22,408 nt of DNA from SIG440 sp045580025 (GTDB taxonomy: Bacteria > Bacillota > Clostridia > Monoglobales > Monoglobaceae). Of this stretch, positions 13,630 to 21,600 are shown piece by piece; the first letter of the stretch is position 1; each line of letters begins with the position of its first letter. The translations under genes were made by a program, and so were the position numbers. Below the pieces are notes generated by a model. It was given only the letters and a program-made list of their open reading frames with translations, searched no databases and was not told the DNA's origin. The stretch spans positions 1 through 22,408 of the forward strand of contig JAZNNB010000046.1 in NCBI GenBank assembly GCA_045580025.1, given 5' to 3'.

Positions 13630-16110
13630 TTATGTTGTCACCACGCTGTCTGCCTTTTGAAGGCCCAGTTTTTCAACCGAATCTTCGCGCATTTTATATT
13701 TAAGAATTTTTCCTGCAGCATTCATCGGGAACTCATCTACAAACATGAAGTATCTTGGAACTTTGTGTCTTGCAATAGAAGCATTACCAAATTCTTTCAT
13801 TTCGTTTTCATCAGCAGTTTCGCCCTTGTGCAGGATAATCCAAGCACAACATTCTTCACCATATCTTTCATCAGGCACACCAACAACCTGAACATCTCGA
13901 ACCTTTGGATTTGTAAGATAGAATTCTTCAATTTCTCTTGGATATAAGTTTTCACCACCACGGATAATCATGTCCTTTAATCTTCCCGTTACTTTGTAAT
14001 ATCCATCTGGTGTTCTCATGCAAATATCGCCTGAATGGAGCCATCCGTCTGCATCTATTGCCTGTGCTGTCGCTTCAGGCATTTTGTAGTATCCTTTCAT
14101 AATGTTAAAACCACGAGCTATAAATTCACCACTTTCGCCATCGGGTAATTCTTCGTTAGTTTCAGGATCAATAATTTTACATTCAACACCGGGGAACGCA
14201 CTCCCGACAGTCTCTACTCTATGGTCAAGATCCTCATTAACTTCACCCATTGTACAACCCGGTGATGCTTCTGTCTGACCATAAACGGAAATGATTTCAC
14301 GCATATTCATTTCGTTAGCCGCACGACGCATTAAATCTGCCGGACAGTTTGCACCAGCCATAATTCCGGTTCTCATATACGAGAAATCCGTCTTTACAAA
14401 ATCAGGATGAGCAAACATTGCAATAAACATTGTCGGCACACCATTAAAACAAGTAATGTGTTCATCATTTACACAAGCAAGTGATGATTTCGGTGAGAAA
14501 TAAGGAATAGGGCAAAGTGTTCCACCGTGTGTCATCATAGATGTCATAGAAAGTACCATTCCAAAGCAATGGAACATAGGCACCTGAATCATCATACGGT
14601 CTGCAGTTGATAAATCCATTCTGTCACCGATTGTTTTACCATTATTAACGATATTTCGGTGTGTAAGCATAACACCTTTGGGAAAACCTGTTGTTCCGGA
14701 CGTGTACTGCATATTACATACATCGTCAGCCTTGACAAGGGAAGCACGTCTTCTTACTTCTTCACGAGGAACAAGAGAAGCCCGAGAAAGCATCTGTTCC
14801 CACTCTAAGCAGCCTTCCATCGAAAATCCGACTGTTACAACATTTCTGAGGAACGGAAGGTTTTTAGAATAAAGTGGCTCGCCAGAAGTAAGAGTTTTAA
14901 GTTCGGGGCAAAGTTCTTCGATGATTTCCTTGTAATTGATGTCTTTGCAGTATTCAATCATAACAAGAGTATGTGTGTCAGACTGTTTTAAAAGATACTC
15001 AATCTCGTGGATTTTGTATGCAGTATTTACAGTAACCAAAACAGCACCGATTTTTGTTGTTGCCCAGAATGTAATAAACCACTGTGGTACATTTGTTGCC
15101 CAAACAGCAACATGGTCACCCGCCTTTACGCCAAGCGAGATGAGGGCTGCTGCACATTCATCAACATCGCGTCTGAACTGCTCGTAAGTCCTTGTATAAT
15201 CAAGTGTAGGATACTTAAACGCATACTGATCGGGATATTTTTCTACCATTTTGTCAAGCACATCCGAAAAAGTCGCGTCAATTACATCATACTTTTTCCA
15301 TACAAATGTACCCGTCTTATCTCTGTTGTAATAAGCCTTATCAAAAGACTTTTTATCTCGGTTAAGCTTTGAAATGTAATTTGCGAAGTGAGTCAAAACG
15401 ATATCTGCATCATTAATTTCTTCGTTCCACGCAGCACAAATATACCCCTCATAGTTAAGCGAGGAAAGTGCGCCGATAAGCTTTTCAACATCAAGTTCGC
15501 CCTCGCCGATTAACACGGTCTTTCCGCCTTTCATATCACCAAGACGAACATACTTTATGTATGCTCCCAAAGTCTTGATTGTTGTTTCAGATGTTTCGCC
15601 CGCATCAAAATATGTACCTCTTACGTTCCACGAAGCACCAATTACTGCAGAAGAAAAATGATTGATTATATCAATTACTTTTTCGGTTTTTGCCAAAGCA
15701 CCAACTGTTTCAAACAAAATACTTACATCTCTGTTTTCTGCTTTTTTGATAGCATCCGAAATTTTTTCGTCCAAAACCTCAAAGGAAACTTCATTATCAA
15801 CACGCAAAATAACATTAGAAATTCCCGATGCCAAGGCCATATCCACATATTTAACCACCACATCAGAAGTTACATCGGGACTATCAACGCTTTCGGGCAT
15901 ACGAAGCGCCGAAACCGAAAGATTTCGGTTTATGAGTTTTCTCTTTGCATCAGCAATGCGGTCACGTCTTAATATGCTGTCGTGATGAAAGTTTCTCTCT
16001 TTTATTGCATCATATATTTCAAATCCGTGGAATCCATAATCAAAAGCATAACGGCAAGTATCAACAAAAGTCGCACGACTTACATTCTTGGTCGAAAATA
16101 CTATTTTCAT
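13630..16110 (-). CDS. Fusion of a sugar-isomerase-like TIM barrel and an AMP-forming acyl-CoA ligase
   Basis: An 826-residue two-domain protein. Residues 1-245 resemble the AP-endonuclease-2 / sugar phosphate isomerase TIM barrel (KIVFSTKN, FETVG at 133, YVRLGDM at 187, IGEGELD at 201). Residues from about 275 to 810 form a complete ANL ligase: YTSGTTGFPKGV (469-480), VYGQTE (609-614), DGWLHSGD (688-695), TGRLKDMIIRGGENLYPREIEEF (708-730) and the catalytic K801 in AAGK. The ligase should activate a carboxylic acid with ATP and CoA. The barrel lacks typical metal histidines: NVRGTYFD and RLGD stand where H-bearing motifs usually occur. I use the ATG at 16110, which has AGGAGG six bases before it, rather than the longer open frame to 16146. 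The upstream stop is one base away. Confidence 0.9.
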   Translation of the reverse strand: MKIVFSTKNVSRATFVDTCRYAFDYGFHGFEIYDAIKERNFHHDSILRRDRIADAKRKLINRNLSVSALRMPESVDSPDVTSDVVVKYVDMALASGISNVILRVDNEVSFEVLDEKISDAIKKAENRDVSILFETVGALAKTEKVIDIINHFSSAVIGASWNVRGTYFDAGETSETTIKTLGAYIKYVRLGDMKGGKTVLIGEGELDVEKLIGALSSLNYEGYICAAWNEEINDADIVLTHFANYISKLNRDKKSFDKAYYNRDKTGTFVWKKYDVIDATFSDVLDKMVEKYPDQYAFKYPTLDYTRTYEQFRRDVDECAAALISLGVKAGDHVAVWATNVPQWFITFWATTKIGAVLVTVNTAYKIHEIEYLLKQSDTHTLVMIEYCKDINYKEIIEELCPELKTLTSGEPLYSKNLPFLRNVVTVGFSMEGCLEWEQMLSRASLVPREEVRRRASLVKADDVCNMQYTSGTTGFPKGVMLTHRNIVNNGKTIGDRMDLSTADRMMIQVPMFHCFGMVLSMTSMMTHGGTLCPIPYFSPKSSLACVNDEHITCFNGVPTMFIAMFAHPDFVKTDFSYMRTGIMAGANCPADLMRRAANEMNMREIISVYGQTEASPGCTMGEVNEDLDHRVETVGSAFPGVECKIIDPETNEELPDGESGEFIARGFNIMKGYYKMPEATAQAIDADGWLHSGDICMRTPDGYYKVTGRLKDMIIRGGENLYPREIEEFYLTNPKVRDVQVVGVPDERYGEECCAWIILHKGETADENEMKEFGNASIARHKVPRYFMFVDEFPMNAAGKILKYKMREDSVEKLGLQKADSVVTT

Positions 16111-16111
16111 A

Positions 16112-17500
16112 TTACCCCTCCTCAAAAACAATCTTGTTAAGAGCATTTATATAAGCCCTGATACTTGCGGCAACAATGTCAGTTGAAGTTCCGTTACCCG
16201 AATAAAGTTTTCCGTTGTTACGAAGTCTAACAAGCGCAGAGCCTAAAGCTTCCTTGCCTTCAGTAACAGACTGAACCTGAAAATCGTCAAGTTCATAGTG
16301 ATGACCAACACACTGCTCAATTGCACGGAATGCCGAGTCAATAGGCCCATCACCGTTTGCAACACCGCAGATGATTTCGTCATTGCACTTGAGTGTAACC
16401 TGTGACATAGAGCTTGCAACGTTGCTGCTTGTTGTTGTGTATGTCTCGAAATGATAAGTTGATGGTGCCTGCATCGCAGAACTTGCGATTAAAGCCTCAA
16501 ATTCTTTCAAACCGACAGCACCCTTCTTTTCACATACGCTGATAAGTGCCTTGTATACACTGCCGATATCCGAGTCTGAAAGTTCGTATCCCAAAACTTC
16601 TGCCGCCTGAGTAACTTGTGCAACAGTGGAATCAGAATCAAGTAAAATCTTTTTCTTATCACTTACAGTATTTTCTGCGTCATAGCTTTCGTGGCTTATC
16701 TTCGAAATCATATCGTCAATGCTTGCATGAATTTTAGTTGTATCAAGCTTGATCTCAGCGTCAATTCCCGAGCCGCAAGCACGCATTGCATCAGAAAATT
16801 CTCCTGTTAAAAGAATATCTTTTCCTGCCATTGCTGATTTGATACCATCAGCGCCCTTAGAAATTGCAGCCAAAGCCGACGCAACGCCCATATTGATACG
16901 GTCAGAAACCTGAACATACACAGGGACTTTTACAGCTTCTTTAACCTTAGACGCAAGCTCTGCAATTTGCTCCGGTGTTGATATGCCTGCATCATCGCAA
17001 ATTGTTACAATTGTTGCGCCGTTTGCTTGTGCTTCTTTCATAGCAGCAACAAGGAACTCTACGTCTGCTCTTGTTGCATCAAGCGCCGAAAGTTCTACAT
17101 CGTCACAGTATGTTTTTGCTGTCTTTACAAGCTCTGTAATTTTCTCGAGCATAACTGATTGCTTTATATGATATGTATATTCCATTTGGATTGTCGAAAC
17201 AGGAATTTCAACCTGAAGACGAGGACTTTTCGCGTCTTTGATGCATTCCCAAACAGATTCGATATCTTCCTTATTAAATCCAACAGGAATCGTAAGTGTC
17301 GCATTTTGAACATTCTGCGCAATTGTTTTGTAGATAATTGTATCCTCGCGCAGATTTTTAACAGCCGGCAGTTCAATAGCTGATACGCCAAGTGCATCCG
17401 CACAGTTTGCTATTGCCGATTTTTCGCGAAAAAGAAGCGAAACCTGACGATCCTCCGAAAGCTTCTTAAGAGTAATGTCTGTAACATTGATTGTTCTCAT
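16112..17500 (-). CDS. LeuA-like protein: degenerate isopropylmalate synthase with intact regulatory domain
   Basis: A 462-residue protein with the architecture of 2-isopropylmalate synthase. The C-terminal LeuA dimerisation/leucine-binding domain (about 350-455) is well kept, with ANGDGPIDSAFRAIEQ and STDIVAASIRAYINALN. The N-terminal barrel aligns with LeuA but has lost the active site. The D-x-T-L-R-D-G motif reads DITLKKL, with K13 in place of the metal-binding aspartate. The H-T-H metal motif reads Q197-V-S199, and the following D-L-G-L-A-V-G-N block is not conserved. It is therefore unlikely to make isopropylmalate and may be a leucine-responsive pseudoenzyme. AAAGGAG lies nine bases before the ATG. 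It is the first gene after a Leu T-box. Confidence 0.88.
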   Translation of the reverse strand: MRTINVTDITLKKLSEDRQVSLLFREKSAIANCADALGVSAIELPAVKNLREDTIIYKTIAQNVQNATLTIPVGFNKEDIESVWECIKDAKSPRLQVEIPVSTIQMEYTYHIKQSVMLEKITELVKTAKTYCDDVELSALDATRADVEFLVAAMKEAQANGATIVTICDDAGISTPEQIAELASKVKEAVKVPVYVQVSDRINMGVASALAAISKGADGIKSAMAGKDILLTGEFSDAMRACGSGIDAEIKLDTTKIHASIDDMISKISHESYDAENTVSDKKKILLDSDSTVAQVTQAAEVLGYELSDSDIGSVYKALISVCEKKGAVGLKEFEALIASSAMQAPSTYHFETYTTTSSNVASSMSQVTLKCNDEIICGVANGDGPIDSAFRAIEQCVGHHYELDDFQVQSVTEGKEALGSALVRLRNNGKLYSGNGTSTDIVAASIRAYINALNKIVFEEG

Positions 17501-17541
17501 TTTTAAAAACTCCTTTCAATATAAATACGGGTTATTTCAAC

Positions 17542-17590
17542 AAAAAAAAACGTTCTCGTCTCTCTGCTAGTTCAAAGAGACGAAAACGTT
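17542..17590 (-). terminator. T-box terminator hairpin
   Basis: On the minus strand, an 18-bp stem begins AACGTTTTCGTCTC at 17590 and closes with GACGAGAACGTT. It has a six-base AACTAG loop and two G-U pairs, and is followed by nine Ts (17550-17542). This is the 'off' structure of the T-box leader and competes with the antiterminator formed around 17622-17610. Confidence 0.93.
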
Positions 17591-17822
17591 AAATTTCACA
17601 TTAATGTTTCCGCGGTACCACTCTTTTTCATCCACCAAGGATGCCCTTTAGATGCAAACACACCTTAACTCTGTAACGGGAGTTCCCGTCTGTCCCTACT
17701 AAAAGTTCACGACAGCCGCTCCGCGGCGAGTTCTGCAAAACTCTCCCGATGCCTCGCACCACCCGACATCTCTCTTAAGGCGAAAGTATTTGCGTACTAT
17801 TCCGCATCACTGCGTTTCATTT
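17542..17822 (-). promoter_or_regulatory. T-box riboswitch, leucine specifier
   Basis: A complete tRNA-sensing leader fills the gap between ilvE and the leuA-like gene. In RNA order, stem I carries AGUA (about 17798), the AGAGAG motif (17775-17770) and GGUGCGAG (17760-17753). The specifier loop reads GAA-CUC-GCC, with CUC (Leu) at 17730-17728. The T-box sequence AGUGGUACCGCGG spans 17622-17610. Its UGGU bulge pairs with an ACCA tRNA end whose discriminator is A, as in tRNA-Leu. A terminator follows. Uncharged tRNA-Leu should turn on the leuA-like / ligase / amidohydrolase operon. The specifier assignment comes from its position 3' of the GAA motif and was not obtained by folding. Confidence 0.9.
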
Positions 17823-17828
17823 TTAACA

Positions 17829-17857
17829 ATTTTAGCACACAAAAGCGCTATTGTCAA
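17829..17857 (-). promoter_or_regulatory. Sigma-A promoter of the T-box(Leu) operon
   Basis: On the minus strand, TTGACA (17857-17852), 17 bases, then TAAAAT (17834-17829). This is a near-perfect vegetative promoter placed just before the T-box leader. Confidence 0.88.
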
Positions 17858-17890
17858 TACTTTTTTAAGAATAAATTGTATTTGAAAAAG

Positions 17891-17922
17891 TTCAGGGGAA
17901 TCGCAAGGCAACCCCCCCTGAA
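17891..17922 (-). terminator. Terminator after ilvE
   Basis: On the minus strand, TTCAGGGG (17922-17915) pairs with CCCCTGAA (17898-17891). The intervening segment can extend the stem through G-U and G-C pairs, and CTTTTT follows. It ends the oxidoreductase-ilvE operon about 30 bp before the next promoter. Confidence 0.82.
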
Positions 17923-17930
17923 AAGATCTA

Positions 17931-18992
17931 TTATACAATCTGAGTCCAACCAAACTCATCTTCAAGCTTGCCCCACTGAATACCGGTAAGTGTATCATAA
18001 AGTTTCTGTGTAACCTCACCGATTTCACCATTGTTTATTGTGAAAATTTTATCCTTATAACGAAGCTCACCGATAGGTGAAACAACTGCTGCTGTACCAC
18101 AGCCCCAAGCTTCTTCCAAAGTTCCTTCATCCATAGCATTTTCAAGCTCATCAATGCTGAGAAGTCTTTCAGAAACGTTGTAGCCTTCCTTTTTAAGGAC
18201 CTCAATACAAGACATACGGGTGATACCCGGAAGAATAGAGCCTGTAAGCGCTGGTGTAACGATTTCGCCGTTTATTTTAAACATAACGTTCATAGCGCCA
18301 ACTTCTTCAATATACTTTCTTTCAACACCATCAAGCCAGAGAACCTGAGAATAGCCCTGCTGTTCTGCTCTTTCGCCTGCACGGTTACTTGCAGCATAGT
18401 TGCCACCGCATTTTGCATAACCGGTACCGCCACGAACTGCACGTACGTCGTCAGCTTCAATCATAATCTTAACGGGGTTGATACCCTCTTTGTAATAGCT
18501 TCCAACAGGTGATGCAATAATCATAAGTCTGGCATTGTGAACTGCGTGAACACCAAGGGTTTCATCGTTTCCAAACATAAATGGTCTTAAGTAAAGTGAT
18601 GTTCCGGGAGCAGATGGAGTCCAGTCCTGTTCAAAAGCTACAAAAGTTTTCAGGATTTCCATAGCCAAATCTTCATCAATCTGGGGGAGGCAGAGTCTTT
18701 CAGCACTGCGGTTCATTCTGCGGATGTTCTCGATAGGTCTGAACATCTGAACTGTTCCGTCCTCACGGCGATACGCTTTAAGGCCCTCAAAAATTTCAGA
18801 ACCATAGTGAAGAACTGTTGATGCAGGATGAAGCTCAACATTGCCAAAGGGAACTATTCTTGCATCATACCAGCCTTTTTCTCTTGAATAGTCCATAATA
18901 AACATATGGTCAGTAAAGAACTTTCCAAAACCCAAAGTAGAGCTTTCAGGATGTTCTTTTGGTGTTGTTGTTTTAACAATCTTTATATCCAT
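17931..18992 (-). CDS. ilvE: Branched-chain amino acid aminotransferase
   Basis: PLP enzyme that interconverts leucine, isoleucine or valine with their 2-oxo acids using glutamate/2-oxoglutarate. At 353 residues it belongs to the longer IlvE (BCAT type II) subgroup. HYGSEIFEGLKAYR (62-75) and the catalytic lysine K194 in GTGYAKCGGNYAAS are visible. YIEEVGAMNVMF, GSILPGITR and WGCGTAAVVSPIG complete the PLP- and substrate-binding set. AAAGGAG lies nine bases before the ATG. It is the last gene of the oxidoreductase operon. The VOR complex uses the same 2-oxo acids, so the placement makes biochemical sense. Confidence 0.95.
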   Translation of the reverse strand: MDIKIVKTTTPKEHPESSTLGFGKFFTDHMFIMDYSREKGWYDARIVPFGNVELHPASTVLHYGSEIFEGLKAYRREDGTVQMFRPIENIRRMNRSAERLCLPQIDEDLAMEILKTFVAFEQDWTPSAPGTSLYLRPFMFGNDETLGVHAVHNARLMIIASPVGSYYKEGINPVKIMIEADDVRAVRGGTGYAKCGGNYAASNRAGERAEQQGYSQVLWLDGVERKYIEEVGAMNVMFKINGEIVTPALTGSILPGITRMSCIEVLKKEGYNVSERLLSIDELENAMDEGTLEEAWGCGTAAVVSPIGELRYKDKIFTINNGEIGEVTQKLYDTLTGIQWGKLEDEFGWTQIV

Positions 18993-19013
18993 TTTTATGT
19001 TCTCCTTTAAAAA

Positions 19014-19547
19014 TTAGTTCTCAGCACCAATCTGCATAGCCTTGAGGTTTGTCTCAAGCATATCTGCACGTTTCGCCGAAATAACCTTTTTAAGCGCAGC
19101 ATCAACCGATTCTTCTGAAAATCCGTCTGTAACACTTAAAATTTTGCCTGCAATAATCATATTTGCAAGAGTTGGCATATTATTATCCGATGCAAGCTTT
19201 GTTGCAGGGATGTAGTACACCTCAACGTCTGTGCGCTTTACCTGTCTTTCGATAAGTGTTGAATCCACGAAAATCTTTCCGCCGGGAACAACGGTATCTT
19301 CATACTTATCAAGTGACGGAAGATTCATAGCCACCAATACGTCAGGCCTTGAAACGATAGGTGAACCTACCGCCTCATCACTGATTATAACGCTGCAGCT
19401 TGCTGTACCGCCACGCATTTCAGGACCGTAAGAGGGAAGCCAGCTTACTTCTTTTTCTTCAACCAGGCCTTTGTATGCAAGAAATTTACCCGCAAAGAGA
19501 ATTCCCTGACCGCCAAAGCCTGCAATAAGCATATTTGTTGTACTCAT
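19014..19547 (-). CDS. vorC: 2-oxoacid:ferredoxin oxidoreductase, gamma subunit
   Basis: A 177-residue gamma subunit (POR_gamma domain). GFGGQGILFAGKFLAYKG is at about residues 10-27, SYGPEMRGGTASCSVIIS lies near 39-56, and the P-G-G-K-I-F-V-D-S segment follows. It shares the base at 19547 with the TPP subunit gene (TAATG), which indicates translational coupling and equal stoichiometry. With the alpha, TPP and delta subunits it makes a four-subunit enzyme. The VOR label rests on the ilvE and T-box neighbours; KOR-type (2-oxoglutarate) activity is possible. Confidence 0.9.
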   Translation of the reverse strand: MSTTNMLIAGFGGQGILFAGKFLAYKGLVEEKEVSWLPSYGPEMRGGTASCSVIISDEAVGSPIVSRPDVLVAMNLPSLDKYEDTVVPGGKIFVDSTLIERQVKRTDVEVYYIPATKLASDNNMPTLANMIIAGKILSVTDGFSEESVDAALKKVISAKRADMLETNLKAMQIGAEN

Positions 19548-20302
19548 TACTTTTCCTCCTTTTCTGCGCTGCGGTCCTTATATACACCAAGAGGATAATA
19601 AGGAAGCATTTTTTCATCAATCCACTTCAGCGCATCCTGAGGAGTCATTCCCCAGTTTGTGGGACAGCTTGAAACAACTTCAATAAGTGAGAAGCCCTTG
19701 CCGTCAATCTGATTCTGGAATGCTTTCTTTATTGCTTTTTTCGCATTCTTTACATTTTTAACATTGTTAACAGTAACACGTTCAAGGTACTCAGGACCAT
19801 CAAGAGTTGAAAGCATTTCGCAAACTCTGATGGGGAAACCGCAAGCATCAGTATCTCTTCCATAAGGTGAGGTCTGTGTAACCTGACCAGGAAGTGATGT
19901 AGGTGCCATCTGTCCGCCTGTCATACCATAAATTGCGTTGTTAATAAAGATAACAGTAATATTTTCGTTTCTTGCAGCACTGTGAACAGTTTCTGCCATA
20001 CCGATTGATGCAAGGTCGCCATCGCCCTGATAAGTGAACACAATGTGATTTTCAGGGTCAGAACGCTTAACGCCTGTTGCAACAGCCGGAGCACGACCGT
20101 GTGCCGCTTCAATCATATCGCAGTTGAAATAATTGTAAGCCATAACAGAGCATCCAACAGGAGCAATACCTATTGTCTTGCCCTCAATTCCAAGTTCATC
20201 TATAACCTCAGCTACCAGACGGTGAACAATACCGTGGGTACAGCCGGGGCAGTAATGCATCTGGACATCAGCCAGAGCCTTTGGTTTTTCAAAAACTACC
20301 AT
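19547..20302 (-). CDS. vorA: 2-oxoacid:ferredoxin oxidoreductase, TPP-binding subunit
   Basis: A 251-residue subunit that binds thiamine pyrophosphate. The N-terminal HYCPGCTHG (16-24) is typical. The TPP motif starts at GDGDLASIGMAE and ends at the N-N of FINNAIYGMTGGQ. HGRAPAVATG near residue 70 is also characteristic. It decarboxylates the 2-oxo acid and passes electrons to ferredoxin via the complex. The reverse carboxylating reaction is possible with low-potential ferredoxin. It overlaps both neighbours by one base (TAATG), and GGAGG lies inside the end of the alpha gene. Confidence 0.92.
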   Translation of the reverse strand: MVVFEKPKALADVQMHYCPGCTHGIVHRLVAEVIDELGIEGKTIGIAPVGCSVMAYNYFNCDMIEAAHGRAPAVATGVKRSDPENHIVFTYQGDGDLASIGMAETVHSAARNENITVIFINNAIYGMTGGQMAPTSLPGQVTQTSPYGRDTDACGFPIRVCEMLSTLDGPEYLERVTVNNVKNVKNAKKAIKKAFQNQIDGKGFSLIEVVSSCPTNWGMTPQDALKWIDEKMLPYYPLGVYKDRSAEKEEK

Positions 20303-21366
20303 TATTTGTTACCTCCCTTTGCTGCTTTTTCTATTGCCTCAAGCACCTGCTCAGGTGTAGGAATCATACCTCCTACACGGTTGCAAAGGCTAACCGGAAC
20401 CTTGCACTCCGATGCAAGACGTACATCCTCAATCATCTGTCCCATTGAAAGTTCAACAGAAATGATTTCTTTAACCTTATCTGCCGCTTTCTTATAAGGA
20501 GCTTTCGGGAACGGCCAGAGTGTAATCGGTCTGATTAAGCCTACCTTTATACCCATTTTTCTTGCTTCATTGATTGCGTTCTTTGAAACACGTGCTGCGA
20601 TACCGAATGCAGTAACACAAATTTCTGCATCATCCATCATATATTCTTCATACATACATTCGTTTTCTTCTATGTAGCTATATCTCTCATAGCGCTGGAA
20701 GTTTGATTTTTCAAGAACGTCCGGTTCAAGGAAAAGTGAGTTCACAATATTGTGCGGTCTTTCCATCTTTGTACCAGTTGTTGCCCAGGGCTTTTCAACC
20801 GGTTCACCGATTTCATAATCTAACGATACAGGTTCCATCATCTGACCCATTGTTCCGTCAGCCAAAACCATAGCAGTCATTCTGTATTTGTCAGCAAGGT
20901 CAAAGCCTTTAACAGTGAGGTCAGCCATTTCCTGAACTGAGCTTGGTGCAAGAACTATCATATGAAAGTCACCGTGTGCCGTACCTTTTGTCGCCTGAAA
21001 ATAGTCAGACTGTGAGGGCTGAATACCACCAAGACCTGGGCCACCACGCTGAACGTTGATTATAAGTGACGGAAGGTCCGCACCTGCGAGGTACGAAAGT
21101 CCCTCACCTTTCAGGGAAATACCAGGGCTTGAAGATGATGTCATAACCCTTTTACCTGTTGACGCTACACCGTAGACCATATTTATCGCTGCGATTTCAC
21201 TCTCAGCCTGAAGGAATGTTCCACCAATCTTTGGCATTCTTTTTGCCATGTATGCCGCAACCTCTGTTTGCGGTGTAATAGGATAACCGAAATAATGACG
21301 GCAACCTGCGATTATGGCAGCTTCAGCGATTGCTTCATTGCCTTTCATCAAAACTTTATCTGACAT
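20302..21366 (-). CDS. vorB: 2-oxoacid:ferredoxin oxidoreductase, alpha subunit (VorB type)
   Basis: A 354-residue alpha subunit, the length of 3-methyl-2-oxobutanoate:ferredoxin oxidoreductase VorB. GNEAIAEAAIIAGCRHYFGYPITPQTE (9-35) is the N-terminal PP-domain signature. QAESEIAAINMVYGVASTGKR and TSSSSPGISLKGEGLSYL follow, and RGGPGLGGIQPSQSDYFQA forms the CoA/substrate loop. The C-terminal domain includes VGLIRPITLWPFP. Substrate preference (branched-chain versus 2-oxoglutarate) is inferred from ilvE and the T-box. The gene lies 9 bp after the ferredoxin-like subunit. Confidence 0.93.
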   Translation of the reverse strand: MSDKVLMKGNEAIAEAAIIAGCRHYFGYPITPQTEVAAYMAKRMPKIGGTFLQAESEIAAINMVYGVASTGKRVMTSSSSPGISLKGEGLSYLAGADLPSLIINVQRGGPGLGGIQPSQSDYFQATKGTAHGDFHMIVLAPSSVQEMADLTVKGFDLADKYRMTAMVLADGTMGQMMEPVSLDYEIGEPVEKPWATTGTKMERPHNIVNSLFLEPDVLEKSNFQRYERYSYIEENECMYEEYMMDDAEICVTAFGIAARVSKNAINEARKMGIKVGLIRPITLWPFPKAPYKKAADKVKEIISVELSMGQMIEDVRLASECKVPVSLCNRVGGMIPTPEQVLEAIEKAAKGGNK

Positions 21367-21375
21367 GATATGTAC

Positions 21376-21582
21376 CTACCTTTCTACTGTAATAATGCAA
21401 TCGGGACACATTGTAGCACAAAAAGCACAACCGATGCAACTCTCTGGTTTCACTGCCTCAACGGGATGATGTCCCTTTTTGTTTATTTTGTCTTTTGCAA
21501 GAGCCAGCACCTGCTTTGGACAAGCATCTATACAAAGTCCGCAGCCCTTACAGTTGTCTGTTTTAAATGTAAGCTTTGCCAT
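21376..21582 (-). CDS. vorD: 2-oxoacid:ferredoxin oxidoreductase, delta (2[4Fe-4S]) subunit
   Basis: A 68-residue ferredoxin-like subunit. The first cluster motif is C11-x2-C14-x2-C17-x3-C21 and the second is C49-x2-C52-x2-C55-x3-C59, so two complete 4Fe-4S sites. It carries electrons between the TPP subunit and external ferredoxin. The short length and the position just before vorB are standard for delta subunits of the POR/KOR/VOR family. Confidence 0.94.
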   Translation of the reverse strand: MAKLTFKTDNCKGCGLCIDACPKQVLALAKDKINKKGHHPVEAVKPESCIGCAFCATMCPDCIITVER

Positions 21583-21600
21583 ATTTATCTCTCCTTCACA

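Noticed and set aside
13630..16146. A 12-residue longer start of the ligase fusion at 16146.
   Set aside because: It would overlap the leuA-like gene by 35 bp without a clear ribosome binding site. The ATG at 16110 has AGGAGG at good spacing and starts directly with the barrel's first strand.
18069..18079. A second copy of CCGATAGGTG, the sequence at the sigG break, as a possible partner attachment site (a shorter CGATAGGTG also occurs near 19365).
   Set aside because: Both lie inside intact coding sequence (ilvE and the gamma subunit) that translates normally, with no sigG sequence beside them. A 10-base match in 22 kb on both strands can arise by chance.
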